This document shows, one piece after another, positions 1 to 12,759 of a DNA stretch of 64,000 bases. Source of the stretch: Aphidius gifuensis (taxonomy: Eukaryota; Arthropoda; Insecta; Hymenoptera; Braconidae); assembly GCF_014905175.1 (NCBI RefSeq), contig NC_057793.1, positions 7,316,001 to 7,380,000 of the forward strand. Direction: 5' to 3'. Every line of letters starts with the position of its first letter. Position 1 is the stretch's first letter. The position numbers and the translations under genes were made by a program. The notes under the pieces were generated by a model, which made no database searches, was not told the origin of the DNA, and worked only from the letters and a program-made list of their open reading frames with translations.

Positions 1-1759
1 TTAAATTAATATTATAGCTTTCTTCAACAATTGAATTATCAATTTTTACATCATCAACATTATCCTCGTCATCATTATCATCAATTATTGAATTTATATC
101 TGATTCAGATGACATTGCAAGTCTTGCTATTATATCTGGTAATGGTCTAATTGGACTTTTTCTTGCTTTAGCACGATCAATATTTGAACGTGGACTTTTT
201 AAACGATCTGGTGTCAATTGATTTGATGATGATGATGATGATTTACCTTTATTACATATATCAAATGTACAATTATTATTATTATCATTATTAATAATTT
301 TTTTATCTGTTATTTCATCAAGTAAATCAATTTTTTGTATTTTTTTTCTAGCTGGTTGTCTTGGTGATATTGGAAATGAATTTGTAAATTCAGCAGCTGA
401 ACCATATATTTCAACAGATGTTAATATATCATAAACACGTTTAACTTCATTAAATGTTGCTCGTCTTGTTGGAAATGGTAATGGTCTTAGACGTGTATCA
501 TTTTTATCAATTGGTGGATTTTTACCACCAAATAATACAGTTCTATTTTGTGGTCCAACAGCACGATATAATATTAATGATGAGCTTTCAATATGTTGTG
601 TCCATAATTCAATGATATCTTGTACATGTTGTATTAATTGTATTTCATTGTATCTACGTAAACTAGCACCAGCACTTTTGGCATATCCAGCACCACGATT
701 ATCTCTTTGTGATTGTGATGAGCCTTGTTTTGCTCGTACAGTATATGTATGAAATGTTTTATGTACAATAACATTACCATCTTTAAATACAGCTGCTGCA
801 AAATGTCCACCACCTAACATTATTATTGTCCATATATGATTTTTACCACTTGCCAGTGCTTGTGTTATCATATCATCATTTATTTCTGGTATATCTTTTT
901 TACTATGAAGTAAACATCTGTATATACTAAATATATCACCATCATCATTTTCAAAAAATACTTTTGAATGACGACTTGCTGTTAATGACAATGCATCTAA
1001 TTTTTTTTTTTCATTTATTAAATCATCATTTTCATTATCTGAGCTATCAGAATTATCAGTAATAATACGTGTTTTTTTTTCATTTTTTTTCAATTTTATT
1101 GAATTATTATTATTACTTGATGTTTCATTTTGTTGTCCATTTTCATTATCATTATTTTCAACTTCAGACTCACTACCTGATAAACTTGATACATCATCTG
1201 TAAATTAAATTGATAATAATATTGATGATAATTTGTTGTGTATATATAAGCAAATTGTAATTTATATTTTTTACCTTTATCAGCTAATACAGCAAATTCA
1301 TCTTCAGTTATTGATTTAAAATCACGTAAACGTTGCTTTAGATTGTAACGATGCCAATCTAATTTATAGTGTAAACGTTGTTGTATTTGATCATCAAATA
1401 TTGTATTGCAAAATGAACAACTTAGAGAATCTGATACAGTTAAATCATCAAGTTGATTTGATGTTGTTTCAGTATCTGAATCTAAATGGAAATTAATTAA
1501 TTATATTGATTCAATTTAATTACAAATTATGATGAAATATTTTTTTAAATAAATATTATCAATGACTCATGTTGATAAATAATATTGATAATTTTATTTT
1601 TATATATAGAAATGAAAGTTGTATAAAATAGTGTTTTTTTTTTTATTATTTTAAATTACCATTTGATGATCTTGTTCTCATGCATTTTGCAACTTTAATT
1701 CCTTTCGTTATTTTATCAAAATCTCTTTGATTGTACAATTTAAATACTCGATGATCCAT
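1..1759 (-). CDS. ANKZF1: ANKZF1/Vms1-type peptidyl-tRNA hydrolase, 5' part (3' end outside window)
   Basis: Exons 1660-1759, 1275-1481 and 1197 to beyond base 1, minus strand, about 501 residues visible. Family role: ANKZF1/Vms1 releases stalled nascent chains from 60S ribosomes in ribosome-associated quality control and also acts at stressed mitochondria. Seen here: a C2H2-like finger around residues 53-80 (CSFC, then H and H with the LHYKLDWH spacing), an acidic Ser/Asn linker, then the VLRF1 release-factor-like domain at roughly residues 150-310. Its catalytic loop reads GSSQSQRDNRGAGYAKSAG, which keeps the Gln known to be essential in yeast Vms1. RYNE follows. The rest is Ser/Asp-rich and disordered. 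The ankyrin repeats and C-terminal VIM motif expected of the family lie outside the window. The start MDHRVFKLYN is the first ATG of exon 1 and is consistent in phase. Confident. Confidence 0.9.
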
Positions 1760-2783
1760 TGAAATATATTTTTTTTATTTTATCAATAAACAATAACTTG
1801 ACAGCTCCAAATAAAATGATAAATAAACTTGTTAAATAAACACGACAAGATAATAAATATAATTAAAAATATAAAATTGATTTTTTAAAAGGTAAAGTTG
1901 TCTAAACGTCAACACTAATTAACAATAAAAAAAAAAGGATGATTATTTATATTTGGCAGTGTCAATTAACAATTGGCAGTGATTATTAATTTTTTTTTTT
2001 TTTTTTAATAAAAAAAAGAACAATTACTTTGGATTGAACTTATGAAATTTTTTTTTTTTTTGTTCAATCCTCCAGGAAGGTTATTAACAAAAATTGTGTA
2101 ATTTTCCTTGTTTTTTTTTTTTTTTTTATTATTATTTTATTTTGCGAGAAATAAAACAATAAAAAATAAAAAAAATGGTTTCCGCCATTATGGTATCAGT
2201 AGGTAAAGTAGAAAAAAAATTAAAAAATGATTGATATAATGTTTATAATTTTATATATTTTTAAACAATATTTAAATTATTTTTGCAAACTAAAACTACT
2301 TTTTTTTTTTTTTTTTATTAAATTGTATTATGTAAATTTAATTAAATATTATCATTTTTTTTTTTATATCAACTTTTAAGGTTGGCAAAACTGTTGAAGA
2401 TTTTTTTTTTTTTATATAAAACATTATTTAATTGAATAGGTATAAACAATTGGAATTTTAATTAATTAATTTTACAAATTGTTTATCTATTTTTTGTATG
2501 TATATTTTTTTTATCTCAAAACTTCCAAATCCAATTGATGAATTTATTTTATTTTGTTTCGTTGGCGACAATGATAATCTGACTTTACAATAAAAAAAAA
2601 AAATTAAAAAATGGAGTAAATATAGAGTCTCTCTTGTTAATGCGCGTACACGTATAAATTTAATAATTTCCATAATAAATAATTGTTTTAAATAAAAAAC
2701 GAAACAACTGCCGGTTAATAAAAGTTCATATATTTGTGTGTTGACTAATTATTAGTTGAATAAATAAAAAATAAATAACAAAA
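1760..2783. promoter_or_regulatory. Divergent intergenic region between ANKZF1 and NCBP1
   Basis: About 1 kb between two divergent start codons. It is mostly A/T homopolymer runs with no reading frame of note. A CCGCCAT core (YY1/Pho-like) occurs near 2183 within tttccgccattatgg. No TATA box is obvious, as expected for housekeeping promoters. The region presumably holds both promoters; this is inference from orientation. Confidence 0.4.
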
Positions 2784-5328
2784 ATGAGTAGAAGACGTGC
2801 ACATGAAGACGATGATGGATACGGTAATAAAATCATCATGTTTTATTTATTAATCATTATTTACAACAAACTTTTAGGTTATATATTTTAATTAACAAAA
2901 ATCAACATAATAATTGTTATTATTTGCAGAACGAACATATAAAAAACGTCGTCGTGTATCGGAAAATCAAGAAATTGAGGATCGTCTTGAATCATTGATT
3001 CTCAGAGTTGGTGAAAAATCAACATCATCATTGGAAAGTAATTTGGAGGGTCTTGCATCAGTTCTTGAAGCTGATTTAGGTGTATTTCGTACAAAAATAC
3101 TTCGTATATTGACTGATTGTACAATTAAAATGCCTGAAAAATGTACAATATACACGACTCTTGTTGGTTTATTGAATGCTAAAAATTTTAATTTTGGTGG
3201 TGAATTTGTGAGTTATATGGTTAAAAATTTTAAAGAATCATTAAAATCTTGTAAATGGGATAATGCAAGATATTTTTTAAGATTTTTAGCTGATTTAGTT
3301 AATTGTCATGTTATATCATGTGGTTCATTGATGACATTATTTACAAATATGCTTGATACTGGAAGTGAAGATAATGTACCACAAGTTAGAAAAGATTGGT
3401 ATGTTTATGCTGTATTATCAACTCTACCATGGGTTGGTCGTGAATTATATGAAAAAAAAGAAACAGAACTTGATCATTTAATGTTGACAATTGAAATATT
3501 TTTAAAAAAACGTTCTAAAAAACATCAACCAGCATTACGTGTATGGTCAAATGATACACCACATCCACAAGAAGAATATCTTGATTGTTTATGGGCACAA
3601 GTACGTAAATTACGTCAAGATAATTGGGCTGAAAATCATATACCAAGACCATATTTAGCATTTGATTCAATATTATGTGAAGCATTACAACATGATTTAT
3701 CACCACTAGAACCACCACCACATCATGATTCATATTTATATCCATTACCAACAGTTGTATTTCGTATGTTTGATTATACTGATTGTCCAGCTGAAGGTAC
3801 ATTATTACCAGGTAGTCATGCTATTGAAAGATATTTAATTGAAGAACATCTTAAACAAATAATTAATAATCATTTTTTTGAAAGAAAAGAATGTGCTGGA
3901 TATTTATTAAATTTTCCATATAAATCAAAAATACCACTTGATTATTGTATTGTTGAAGTTATATTTGGTGAATTATTTAATTTACCAATACCAAAACATT
4001 TAGAAATATGTTATGGTTCAATATTAATTGAATTATGTAAATTACAACCATCAACAATGCCACAAGTATTGGCACAAGCAACTGAAATATTATTTCGTAG
4101 AATTGATTCAATGGCTGCAGCATCATTTGATAGATTTACATGGTGGTTTGCATATCATTTATCAAATTTTCAATTTAGATGGTCATGGGAAGATTGGGAT
4201 TCATGTTTACAAAGAGAATATGAACATCCAAGACCAAAATTTATAAGAGAAGTATTAGCTAAAGCATTAAGATTATCATATCATCAAAGAATACGTGATA
4301 TGATGCCAGTAACATATGCTGAATTAATACCACCAATACCAGAACCAATATATAAATATACTGCTGATGGTGCTGCTAGTTTACCTGGTACTGCTGCTGC
4401 ACATGAACTTGTTGTATCAATTAGAAGAAAATGTACACCAGAAGAAGTACTTAATGTACTTAATACATTACCTGGACAAGGTGATAATGATGAAATTAAT
4501 AATTTTAATCCATTAAAAATTGATGTATTTGTACAAACATTACTTAATCTTGGATCAAAAAGTTTTAGTCATAGTTTTGCTGCTATTGGAAAATTTCATT
4601 ATGTATTTAAAGTACTTGCTGAAACTGAAGAAGCACAAATTTGTATTTTACGTAATATGTTTTCATTGTGGAAAAATCATTATCAAATGATGGTTGTATT
4701 AACTGATAAATTATTAAAAACTGGTATTATTGAATGTAGTGCTATTGCTAATTGGATATTTTCAAAAGAAATGCTACCAGAATTTACAAAGCTATATATA
4801 TGGGAAATATTACATTTAACAATACGTAAAAAAAATCAACATGTTATTAAATTAACAAATGAACTAGCTGAAGCTAGAGAAAAAATGAGACGTGATGATA
4901 ATCATTCTGGTTCATCATCTGATGACAATGATACTACTGGCGGTGGTGGTGGTGGAGGTGGTGGAGCTGGTGGTGATGGTGATGGTAGTAGCAAAGATAA
5001 AAATGGTGAAGGAACATCTGAAGATGCTGTTGAAAGAATGGAAGAAAAATTAGAAGCAGCACAAGCTGATCAAAAAAATTTATTTCTCATTATATTTCAA
5101 AGATTTATCATGATTTTATCAGAACATTTAGTACGATCGGATACTGATGGTATTGATTATAATACACACTGGTACAGATGGACAATTGGAAGACTTCAAC
5201 AAGTATTTTTATCTCATCATGAACAAGTTATGAAATATTCATCAACACTGGAAACATTATTATTTACACCAGATTTAGATCCACATATTCTTGATATTTT
5301 TCATCAATTTGTATCATTGAGAGCTTAA
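2784..5328 (+). CDS. NCBP1: Nuclear cap-binding protein subunit 1 (CBP80)
   Basis: Two exons, 2784-2823 and 2930-5328, giving 812 residues (human NCBP1 is 790). CBP80 pairs with CBP20 to bind the m7G cap of RNA polymerase II transcripts in the nucleus and serves splicing, 3' processing, RNA export and the pioneer round of translation. The N-terminus MSRRRAHEDDDGYERTYKKR carries the basic nuclear-localisation stretch typical of the family. It is followed by DRLESLILRVGEKSTSSLES, a clear family match at the start of the first MIF4G repeat. The other two MIF4G-like helical domains follow and the end is HQFVSLRA. The first exon is only 13 codons and was placed by the conserved start plus splice phase. 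A glycine/aspartate-rich insert (codons near 4940-4990) interrupts the third domain at a loop where other CBP80 proteins also vary. Very confident. Confidence 0.97.
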
Positions 5329-5526
5329 TTTAAAAATATTATTCAAAACATGCAGTGAGTAAGTTAAATTTTCAAATGTAACAATTTGTTTGGTTTTTTC
5401 TTTTTTATTATTGACAGGTTGATATTTATTGTGAAAAAAAAAAAAAGCATTTATTGCTTTGTCTATGATGATGAAAATGATAATAAAATTTACACATTTT
5501 TGTGTATTAATTGTAAATTGTATTGT

Positions 5527-6114
5527 TTAATTATTTAAGGTGTCATTGATAGGTGTTGTAAAGTTACAATTTTTTCTAAATGGCTCATTGACATTTGCAA
5601 CAATTGCTGGTGTTTTTAAATATCCATTTATAAATTTTTCGGTATATAGAGTCTGGTGTCTTCCTTTGTAGAGAGGATACTTTTCTTGTTTCTGTTAAAA
5701 TAAAAATAAACATTTTTTTTTTGCTTTCAAATAATGCACTTGTATTGATTGATTTTTATTGTAAAAATAATTTATATTTACTTGAAATAATATTGTGGTG
5801 TTTTCAATATCTGGTTCAAATTTATCATCACAAAATGAATGGAAATATTCTGATGGTTTTGATGGAAATATAGGTGCTGGTGTATTAATTTCATTTGAAA
5901 TAATTTCCATTGCTTGTTTTATTAATTTTTTTTTAATAAAAATACGACGTTTTCCTTCTGTTTATATTTTAATAATGAAATTTAATAAAACATTTTTTTT
6001 TCTCCAATAATATATTTTAATTAAATTAAACTTACCATTATTTTTATTAAATTTAAATTTAATTAACTCATAATCTTTTCCAATTCCTTGAATTTCGAAA
6101 TCACATTTATTCAT
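5527..6114 (-). CDS. Unrecognised conserved-looking small protein, 139 residues
   Basis: Three exons, 6036-6114, 5782-5957 and 5527-5691, join in phase to 139 residues starting MNKCDFEIQGIGKDY. I do not recognise the family. It has no signal peptide or membrane segment. It is basic in the middle (RRIFIKKKLIKQ) and has motifs that do not look random: PAPIFPSKPSEYFHSF, KYPLYKGRHQTLY and LKTPAIVANVNEPF. The composition and short tyrosine/proline motifs recall small axonemal or sperm proteins, but that is only an impression. The acceptor of exon 2 could lie 3 bases further in, which would drop one residue. It is tail-to-tail with NCBP1 (about 200 bp between stops). Gene reality is supported by consistent splice phase and non-AT-driven residues; function unknown. 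Confidence 0.65.
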
Positions 6115-6584
6115 TGTTTAGTATTTAATGAAAAACAATAAAAAAAAATATTTAAAAAATATAAATTTTGTATTTTATTTTTTAATCTAGACAAGTAAAG
6201 TATATAGATAATAAAAATTTAACAATCGAAAATAATGTTTCTATAGTTACCAACCAATATCATTGGTATTATTAATTTTTTTTTTTTTTTCTTTAAACTT
6301 TGTATTGTAGATAGTTGGGCATAGAAAATTATTATGTATTATTATTGTTATTATTATTTTTTATTTTTCAAATGTATATATATATTATTTTCAGTTTTTT
6401 AATTTTTCATTTTAAATTATAATGTACATAACAGGAAAAAATAAATTACATATATTGAATTTTAAATTATTCTTTATTTATTTATAAGAGCAAAAATAAA
6501 AAGTAATATAAGAGATTTTATTTTGAAACTATAATAATTTTTTAAAAATTTATTATTATTATTAGTATTTTTTCATGGAAAAAA
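6115..6584. other. Intergenic, AT-rich, no gene seen
   Basis: Lies between the start of the 139-residue gene and the stop of array copy 1. It holds the promoter of the former and the 3' UTR of the latter. Only poly-T runs and short AT repeats are visible. Confidence 0.5.
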
Positions 6585-9177
6585 TCATGTTTCTAGATTA
6601 AGTTCGCTCATATATTTATCATAAATAACTGAATAAGCAGTTATACCGAAAAATCCACCATTTTCACGATTTGATGAACGATGATGCAAACCTATACCAC
6701 TCAATGCTGTAGGAACTTTTGATCCAACGTAAGAAGCATCAAATAATGGTAAAGTTGTTTGTCCTGCATCAGTTTTACTATCACTCATTGATAATGTATA
6801 GAACTTATCAGTTTGTGAGTCAATGACTGTCTTTTCATTTGTCTTTACTGGATTTAATTCACCGTAATCGCTTGTAACTCTGTTAAAAATTTTAAATAAA
6901 TTTATTAAATTTATAAAAAAAAAATTAATTTGAATACACTTACGTGTGATTACCATCTGGATAATGCCATTTTTCAGTATCTTTTATTAATTTGCCACTT
7001 TTCCAATCATACTCTGTTGAATGTACTTGAATTTGTATTCTGTTAGGAAATTTTCCTTCTACATTTTCTATTCCAAATTTTATACCTATGATTAATTTTT
7101 AAAAAAAAAAAACAGATAATTCATTATGTTTATTTTTTTTTTCAATTTATTATATCAAAAATTATACCTGTTACAACACGTCCATATTCAATAGTCATTT
7201 CATCCATATTAATTGCGTTTTTTTTTGGGTCCCATAAAACATAATCAGTGTTTTGTTTTAATTTTCCTTGACCTCCATTATCAAGTGATTCTTGTACATC
7301 ATTGACAATGCTAGGTAATCTAACCCATTCATCAGTAAAGGCTTGAACAATATAATTTGGTCCAATCACTCCCTCTGCTACTTGAATATTGAAAATGTTA
7401 TCTTTGATAATCATTCTTGCACCCGTAACAACCCTTTTATATGAAATAAATTTTTATAATATTAAATTTGGTTTTTTTAAGGCATAATATATTTTTAAAA
7501 TATATATTACTTATTTTTTGCAATAGAACTCATAGCTGGTAATAGACTTATTGTATTAACAGCAAGTTTAGATTTAGGAGAAACATCATCACACTGACAC
7601 CAGCAAAATGGACATCTCGTGAAACTTGCATATAGGTAATAAAAATAAATTTTATAATTAATATTTATACAGCTATAATAATTTATATTTACCTCTCTCT
7701 TTCATATTCTTTACGGATATACAGTCCATCGCTACAACCAGTACCCTTATCACCATATGTATTATCAGCATCTGAATAATATGCATCTTTGACCCATTTA
7801 TAACGTCTTGCATCATTTTTCTGTATATCAAAAAATAAAAAATCAAATAATACAAAATAGCAAAATAATTGAAATACTATAATTATCAGAAAAAAATTAT
7901 ATTACCAGCATACAATATTCTGCGGTCCATATAGTTTTACAGCTATGAATTCTTCCATAACAATTACGTGGTGTTGTACAAGATTCAAAATTTTCTGGTA
8001 CTCCATTTTTATCCCATGGTGTATATGTGTCAATTTGAAGATAACAAATTTCGTTAGTAGTACCATTGGCTAAATCAACATCTTCACAAGAAGGACATTT
8101 GTCGCGTCCTAACCAACGTGAATACATTAATATGTTCTGATACAATCCAGCCATTTCTAAATATGTAACACCTGTAATTATTATAAATATTATATTTTAT
8201 GTGTACAAACCAAAATTACAGTGATGAATTCAAATAAGTATATATATTTATAAAAATTTTACCTCGTTCATGTTTTTTGTCTCCATATGGATCACAATTA
8301 CGATAATTTATTGGAATTTGAGCAAGACTTGATGTAAATTTATTTGCATATTCAGTTATTCTTTTTTTAGATTCAGCAATAATATTTTTCAATTTTTTTT
8401 TATTTCCACTACCTGATTTTATCAATTCTTGAACACCATAACTATCTATCATTGTTGTCGTAGCCAATAAATCAGTTAATATACATGCTATATAAAAATT
8501 GTAGAATTTGTCTTGTAGCGATCCCTTATCGTCACATCTTTCTTCAGGAAGCTAAATTATAACAAAATAGTAAATAAATAATTATGTTATATTATTTAAA
8601 TTTTTAAAAATAAATTTTTTTTATTACTCACATTGTCAATCTCTTCTATTATTCTGTCTAATAAATTTGGGCCAGCACGTGATTTTAAAATATGCTCATG
8701 AAGATTATTTAATTTTTTTGGAATAACTTTATCAATATTTTTATTCACATATGTTTTTATTGATTTTTCAGTGTCTGTTTTCTCGTCGAATTCTCTATAT
8801 TGTTGAAAATTATGATGAATCTTAAAAATATCGATTATCATTTTTGAAGTTTTATTTGTTGGAAAATCTGGAAGTGTTCTTCTCAAATACGAAAAAAAGT
8901 CGCTCTGTCTTTCAGCAAGTAGATATTCGGTAGTTGATATTCTTTGATAGATATCTCTGTTTTTTGCAAATATTCTTTTAAAATAATACTTTAACATTGT
9001 TGGTTTTTCTATTTTTTTATTACTTGATATTTTTTTGACAGCTTTTTCAATATCATTTTGATATTTATCAAGAAATTTAACAATTTGATCAACCGTTACT
9101 ACTTCATCAGCTGCAAGTACTTTATTACTTTGATATATGGTAAAAACCATCAGAAAAAGAAATATTATTTTAATCAT
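6585..9177 (-). CDS. Array copy 1 (clade A): secreted DUF4803-like protein, 681 residues
   Basis: Eight exons: 8632-9177, 8263-8551, 7906-8171, 7693-7820, 7511-7624, 7168-7433, 6944-7085, 6585-6879. The lengths sum to 682 codons. Residues 1-22 are a signal peptide (MIKIIFLFLMVFTIYQSNKV then LAAD). Residues 23-182 are a lysine-rich helical region. Then come INYRNCDP (about 261-270), CTTPRNCYGR (about 343), a Cys-rich CPFCWCQC segment, RVVTGAR and GRVVTG motifs that open two beta-rich stretches, DAGQTTLPLFDA, and GLHHRSSN (about 647-654) near the end. The V(V/I)TG and C-terminal FDA...HHRS pattern resembles insect DUF4803-type uncharacterised proteins; I hold that at moderate confidence. No enzymatic motif is seen. 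The acceptor of exon 5 differs from its sister copies: TTATTAG became TTATTAC, and an in-frame AG nine bases on must be used. Confidence 0.85.
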
Positions 9178-9290
9178 TATTTATTATTATGATTTTTTTT
9201 TAAATAAAAAATTTCTTTTGTTCTTTATAGATGACAACAGACAATTGGTTATTTTTTTTTTTTATAAAACCGATAGAATATTTTGTGGAT

Positions 9291-9298
9291 ATTTATAC
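9291..9298 (-). promoter_or_regulatory. TATA box of array copy 1
   Basis: TATAAATA on the minus strand, inside the block ttgtggatatttatacca that recurs upstream of all six copies. A likely initiator around ATTCTATCGG lies 20-30 bases downstream, about 110 bases before the start codon. Confidence 0.6.
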
Positions 9299-9306
9299 CA
9301 AGTAAA

Positions 9307-9332
9307 TGTTCCAATATAGTTGCAATACATAC

Positions 9333-9369
<37 letters not shown>

Positions 9370-9978
9370 GCTGATAACTGGATATTGCAACCACCTTGAA
9401 AATTTTTTCGAAAAACAAAACGTTTAAATTTTTTTATATCCTTGGGTAATAATAAATTATCTTCACAAACTAATTTGCCTTTCAACTTTGTATTGAAATA
9501 TACCAATATATTTTTTTTTTTGTCATTATTATTTATGAAAAATATTTGTCTGTTTATATGTATGTGATGCTTAGAAAAAAAAAATGAATAAATAACAATA
9601 TATTTTGTTTTTTTTACTTAAAAATTATTTATATAAAAAATAAACATAATAATTTTCTCACATTTTATTTATAAAAGTCACACAACTTATTATGTGGCTT
9701 CATGTACACATATTGTAATGCTAAAATTAGAATATATATAGGTAAATACTGCAGATAGCTTCAAATGAAAATGTCAATATAGTTTATTATATTATATATT
9801 TTGTTTATTTATTTCTTTTTATTTTTTGTTTTATCTAAGATCACTTAGTGTGTTCCTAGATATACAATCATTATTATACATATAATTATTAATTTAAATA
9901 TGTAATTTATTTTTTTTTTGAAATTATTGAAAATTTTAAAAATTCATTGTTATTATTTTTTTTTATCTTAAGGAAAAA
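9307..9978. other. Intergenic spacer between array copies 1 and 2
   Basis: Contains the upstream promoter block of copy 1 (a TATC/GATA-like ttgatatcgcaa-type segment is degraded here as ctggatattgcaa, then cgaaaaacaaaacgtttaaa) and the 3' flank of copy 2. A run of about 27 A lies at 9336-9362. No gene seen. Confidence 0.5.
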
Positions 9979-12560
9979 TTATGCATCTGGATAAAGTTCG
10001 TTCATATATTGATCATAATTAACTGAATAAGCAGTTAAACCGAAAAATCCAGCATTTTTACGATTTGATGAACGATGATGCAAACCTATACCACTCAATG
10101 CTGCAGGAACTTTTGCTCCAACGAAAGAAGCATCAAATAATGGTAAAGTTGTTTGTCCTGCATCAGTTTTACTATCACTTTGTTTGAATATATAAAACTC
10201 ATTAGTTTTGGAGTCAATGGTTGTCTCTTTGTTTGACTGTAATGGACTCAATTGATTTACTGGGCTTGTAACACTATTGAAAATTTTAAATCAATATATT
10301 ATTTATATAATATGAATTTATTAAATTTATGAAAAAAAAATTAACTTAAATAAACTTACTTATGTTCACCATCTGGATAATGCCATTTTTCAGTATCTTT
10401 CAATAATTTACCACTTTTCCAATCATACTCTGTTGAATGTACTTGAATTTGTATTCTCTCGGGATGTTTTCCTTCTTCTTTTTTCATTCCAAATTTAACA
10501 CCTAAAAAAAAAACATATAATGGATTTTTTTTTTTCAAATAAATTACATCAAAAATTATACCTGTTACAACACGTCCATATTCAATAGTTATTTCATCCA
10601 TATTAATTGCGTTTTTGTCATAGTCACATAAAACATAATCAGTGTCTTGTTTTAATTTTCCTGTACCTCCATTAGCAAGTGATTCTTGTATATCATCTTT
10701 CATATCCGGTAATCTAACCCATTCATCACTAAAGGATTGAACAATATAATTTGGTTCAATTACTCCCTCTGCTACTTGAATATGAAGAATGTTATCTTTC
10801 ATAATTATTCTTGCACCCGTAACAACCCTTTAATATAAAATAAATTTTTATAATATTAAATTTGGTCTTTTTCTTTTTTTTTTAAGGCATAATATATTTT
10901 TAAAATATATATATTACTTATTTTTTGCAATTCGACTCATAGCTGGTAATAGACTTATTTTATTAACAGCAAGTTTAGATTGAGGAGAAACATCATCACA
11001 CACACACCAGCAATATGAACATTTAGAAAACTTCGCGTAGCTAATAAAAAATATTTGATAATTTATGTTATTATTATACTATGTATAATAATTTATATTT
11101 ACCTTTCATATTCATATTCTCTATAGTCATACTCTCCATCGCTACAACCAGAATTAATATCACCATACGAATATTTATCTGGATCATATTTATCTCTGAT
11201 CCATTTATAACGTCTTACATCATTTTTCTATATATAAATAAATAAAAAATCAAACAATACAAAATAATTAAATAATCAGAGAAAAATTATATTACCAGCA
11301 TACAAAATTCTGGAGTCCACATAGTGACACAGCCATGAATTCTACCATAACAATTACGTGGTGTTGTACAAGATTTAAAATTTTCTGGTACTCCATTTTC
11401 ATCCCATGGTGTTGTTTCGTCAAGTTTAATATGACAGAGTCTGTTATTAGTACCATTCTTTATATAAACATTTTCACACGTAACACATGAAGTTTCACTT
11501 CCTAAATAACGTGAAAACATTAATATGTTCTGATACAATCCAGCCATTTCTATATATGTAACACCTGTAATTTATTATAAATATAAGTATATACAAATTA
11601 AAGCTTCATTAATGGATTCAAATATATTTATAATAATTTTACCTCGTTCATGTATTTCGTCTCCAGATGGATCACAATTACGATAATTTATTGGAATTTG
11701 ACCAATAGACAATGTGAATTCCTTCGAATATTCAGTTATTCTTTTTTTAGATTCAGCAATGATATTTTTCAATTTTTTTTTATTTCCACTACCTGATTTT
11801 ATCAATTCTTGAACACCATAACTATCTATCATTGTTGTCGTAGCCAATAAATCCGTTAATATACATGCTATATAAAAATTGTAGAATTTGTCTTGTAGCG
11901 ATCCCTTATCGTCACAACTTTCTTCAGGAATCTAAATTATAACAAAATAGTAAATAAATAATTATGTTATATTATTTAAATTTTTAAAAATAAATTTTTT
12001 TTATTACTCACATTGTCAATCTCTTCTATTATTCTGTCTAATAAATTTGGGCCAGCACGTGACTTTAAAATATGGTCAAAAAGATTACTTAATTTTTTCG
12101 GAATAACTTTATCAATATTTTTATTCACATATGTTTTTATTGATTTTTCAGTGTCTGTTTTCTCGTCAAATTCTCTATATTGTTGAAAATTATAATGAAT
12201 CTTAAAAATATCGATTAACATTTTTGAAGTTCTATTTGTTGGAAAATCTGGAAGTGTTTTTCTCAAATACGAAAAAAAGTCGGCCTGTCTTCCAGCAAGT
12301 AGATATTCGTTAGGTGTTATTCTTTGATAGATATCACTGTTTTTTGCAAATATTCTTTTGAAATAATATTTTAACATTGTTGATTTATCTAATTTTTTAT
12401 TACTTGATATTTTTTTGACAGCTTTTTCAATATCATTTTGATATTGATCAAGAAATGTAACAATTTGATCAACTGTTACTACTTTATCAGCTGCAAGTAC
12501 TTTGTTACTTTGATATATGGTAAAAACCATCAGAAAAAGAAATATTATTTTAATCATCAT
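9979..12560 (-). CDS. Array copy 2 (clade A): secreted DUF4803-like protein, 685 residues
   Basis: Eight exons: 12012-12560, 11643-11931, 11296-11564, 11103-11227, 10918-11040, 10562-10827, 10360-10501, 9979-10273. The sum is 686 codons. Two adjacent ATGs start it (MMIKIIFLFLMVFTIYQSNK), and the first is used here. Domain order is as in copy 1: signal peptide, Lys-rich N-terminal region, INYRNCDP, CTTPRNCYGR, CSYCWCVC, two VVTG segments, GLHHRSSN. It ends NELYPDA. The first exon is nearly identical to copies 1 and 3, so this is a recent duplicate. Intron 6 is only 60 bases, a multiple of three with no in-frame stop, so retention would add 20 residues without breaking the frame. No broken splice site seen. 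Function unknown; secretion is predicted from the signal peptide. Confidence 0.85.
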
Positions 12561-12673
12561 TTATTATTATGATTTTTTTTTAAATAAAAAATTTCTTTTG
12601 TTCTCTGTAGATAACAACAGACAATTGGTTTTTTTTTTTTTTTTTTTATAAAACCGATAGAATATTTTGTGGA

Positions 12674-12681
12674 TATTTATA
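12674..12681 (-). promoter_or_regulatory. TATA box of array copy 2
   Basis: TATAAATA on the minus strand within the conserved promoter block, about 115 bases upstream of the start codon. The same flanking bases (TTTACTTGGTATAAATATCC) occur in copies 1 and 3. Confidence 0.6.
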
Positions 12682-12759
12682 CCAAGTAAATATGCTTATG
12701 AATATTCTTTGTTTCCAATATAATTGCAATACATTGATAAAAAAAAAAATAATAATCGC

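Noticed and set aside
3515..4246. Reading frames within NCBP1 in other frames
   Set aside because: Shadows of the NCBP1 coding exon, which has clear family similarity in its own frame.
9336..9362. Run of about 27 A as a retrotransposed poly(A) tail
   Set aside because: No retrogene or target-site duplication next to it; it sits inside the promoter block where copies 2 and 3 also have shorter A runs, so it is an expanded homopolymer.
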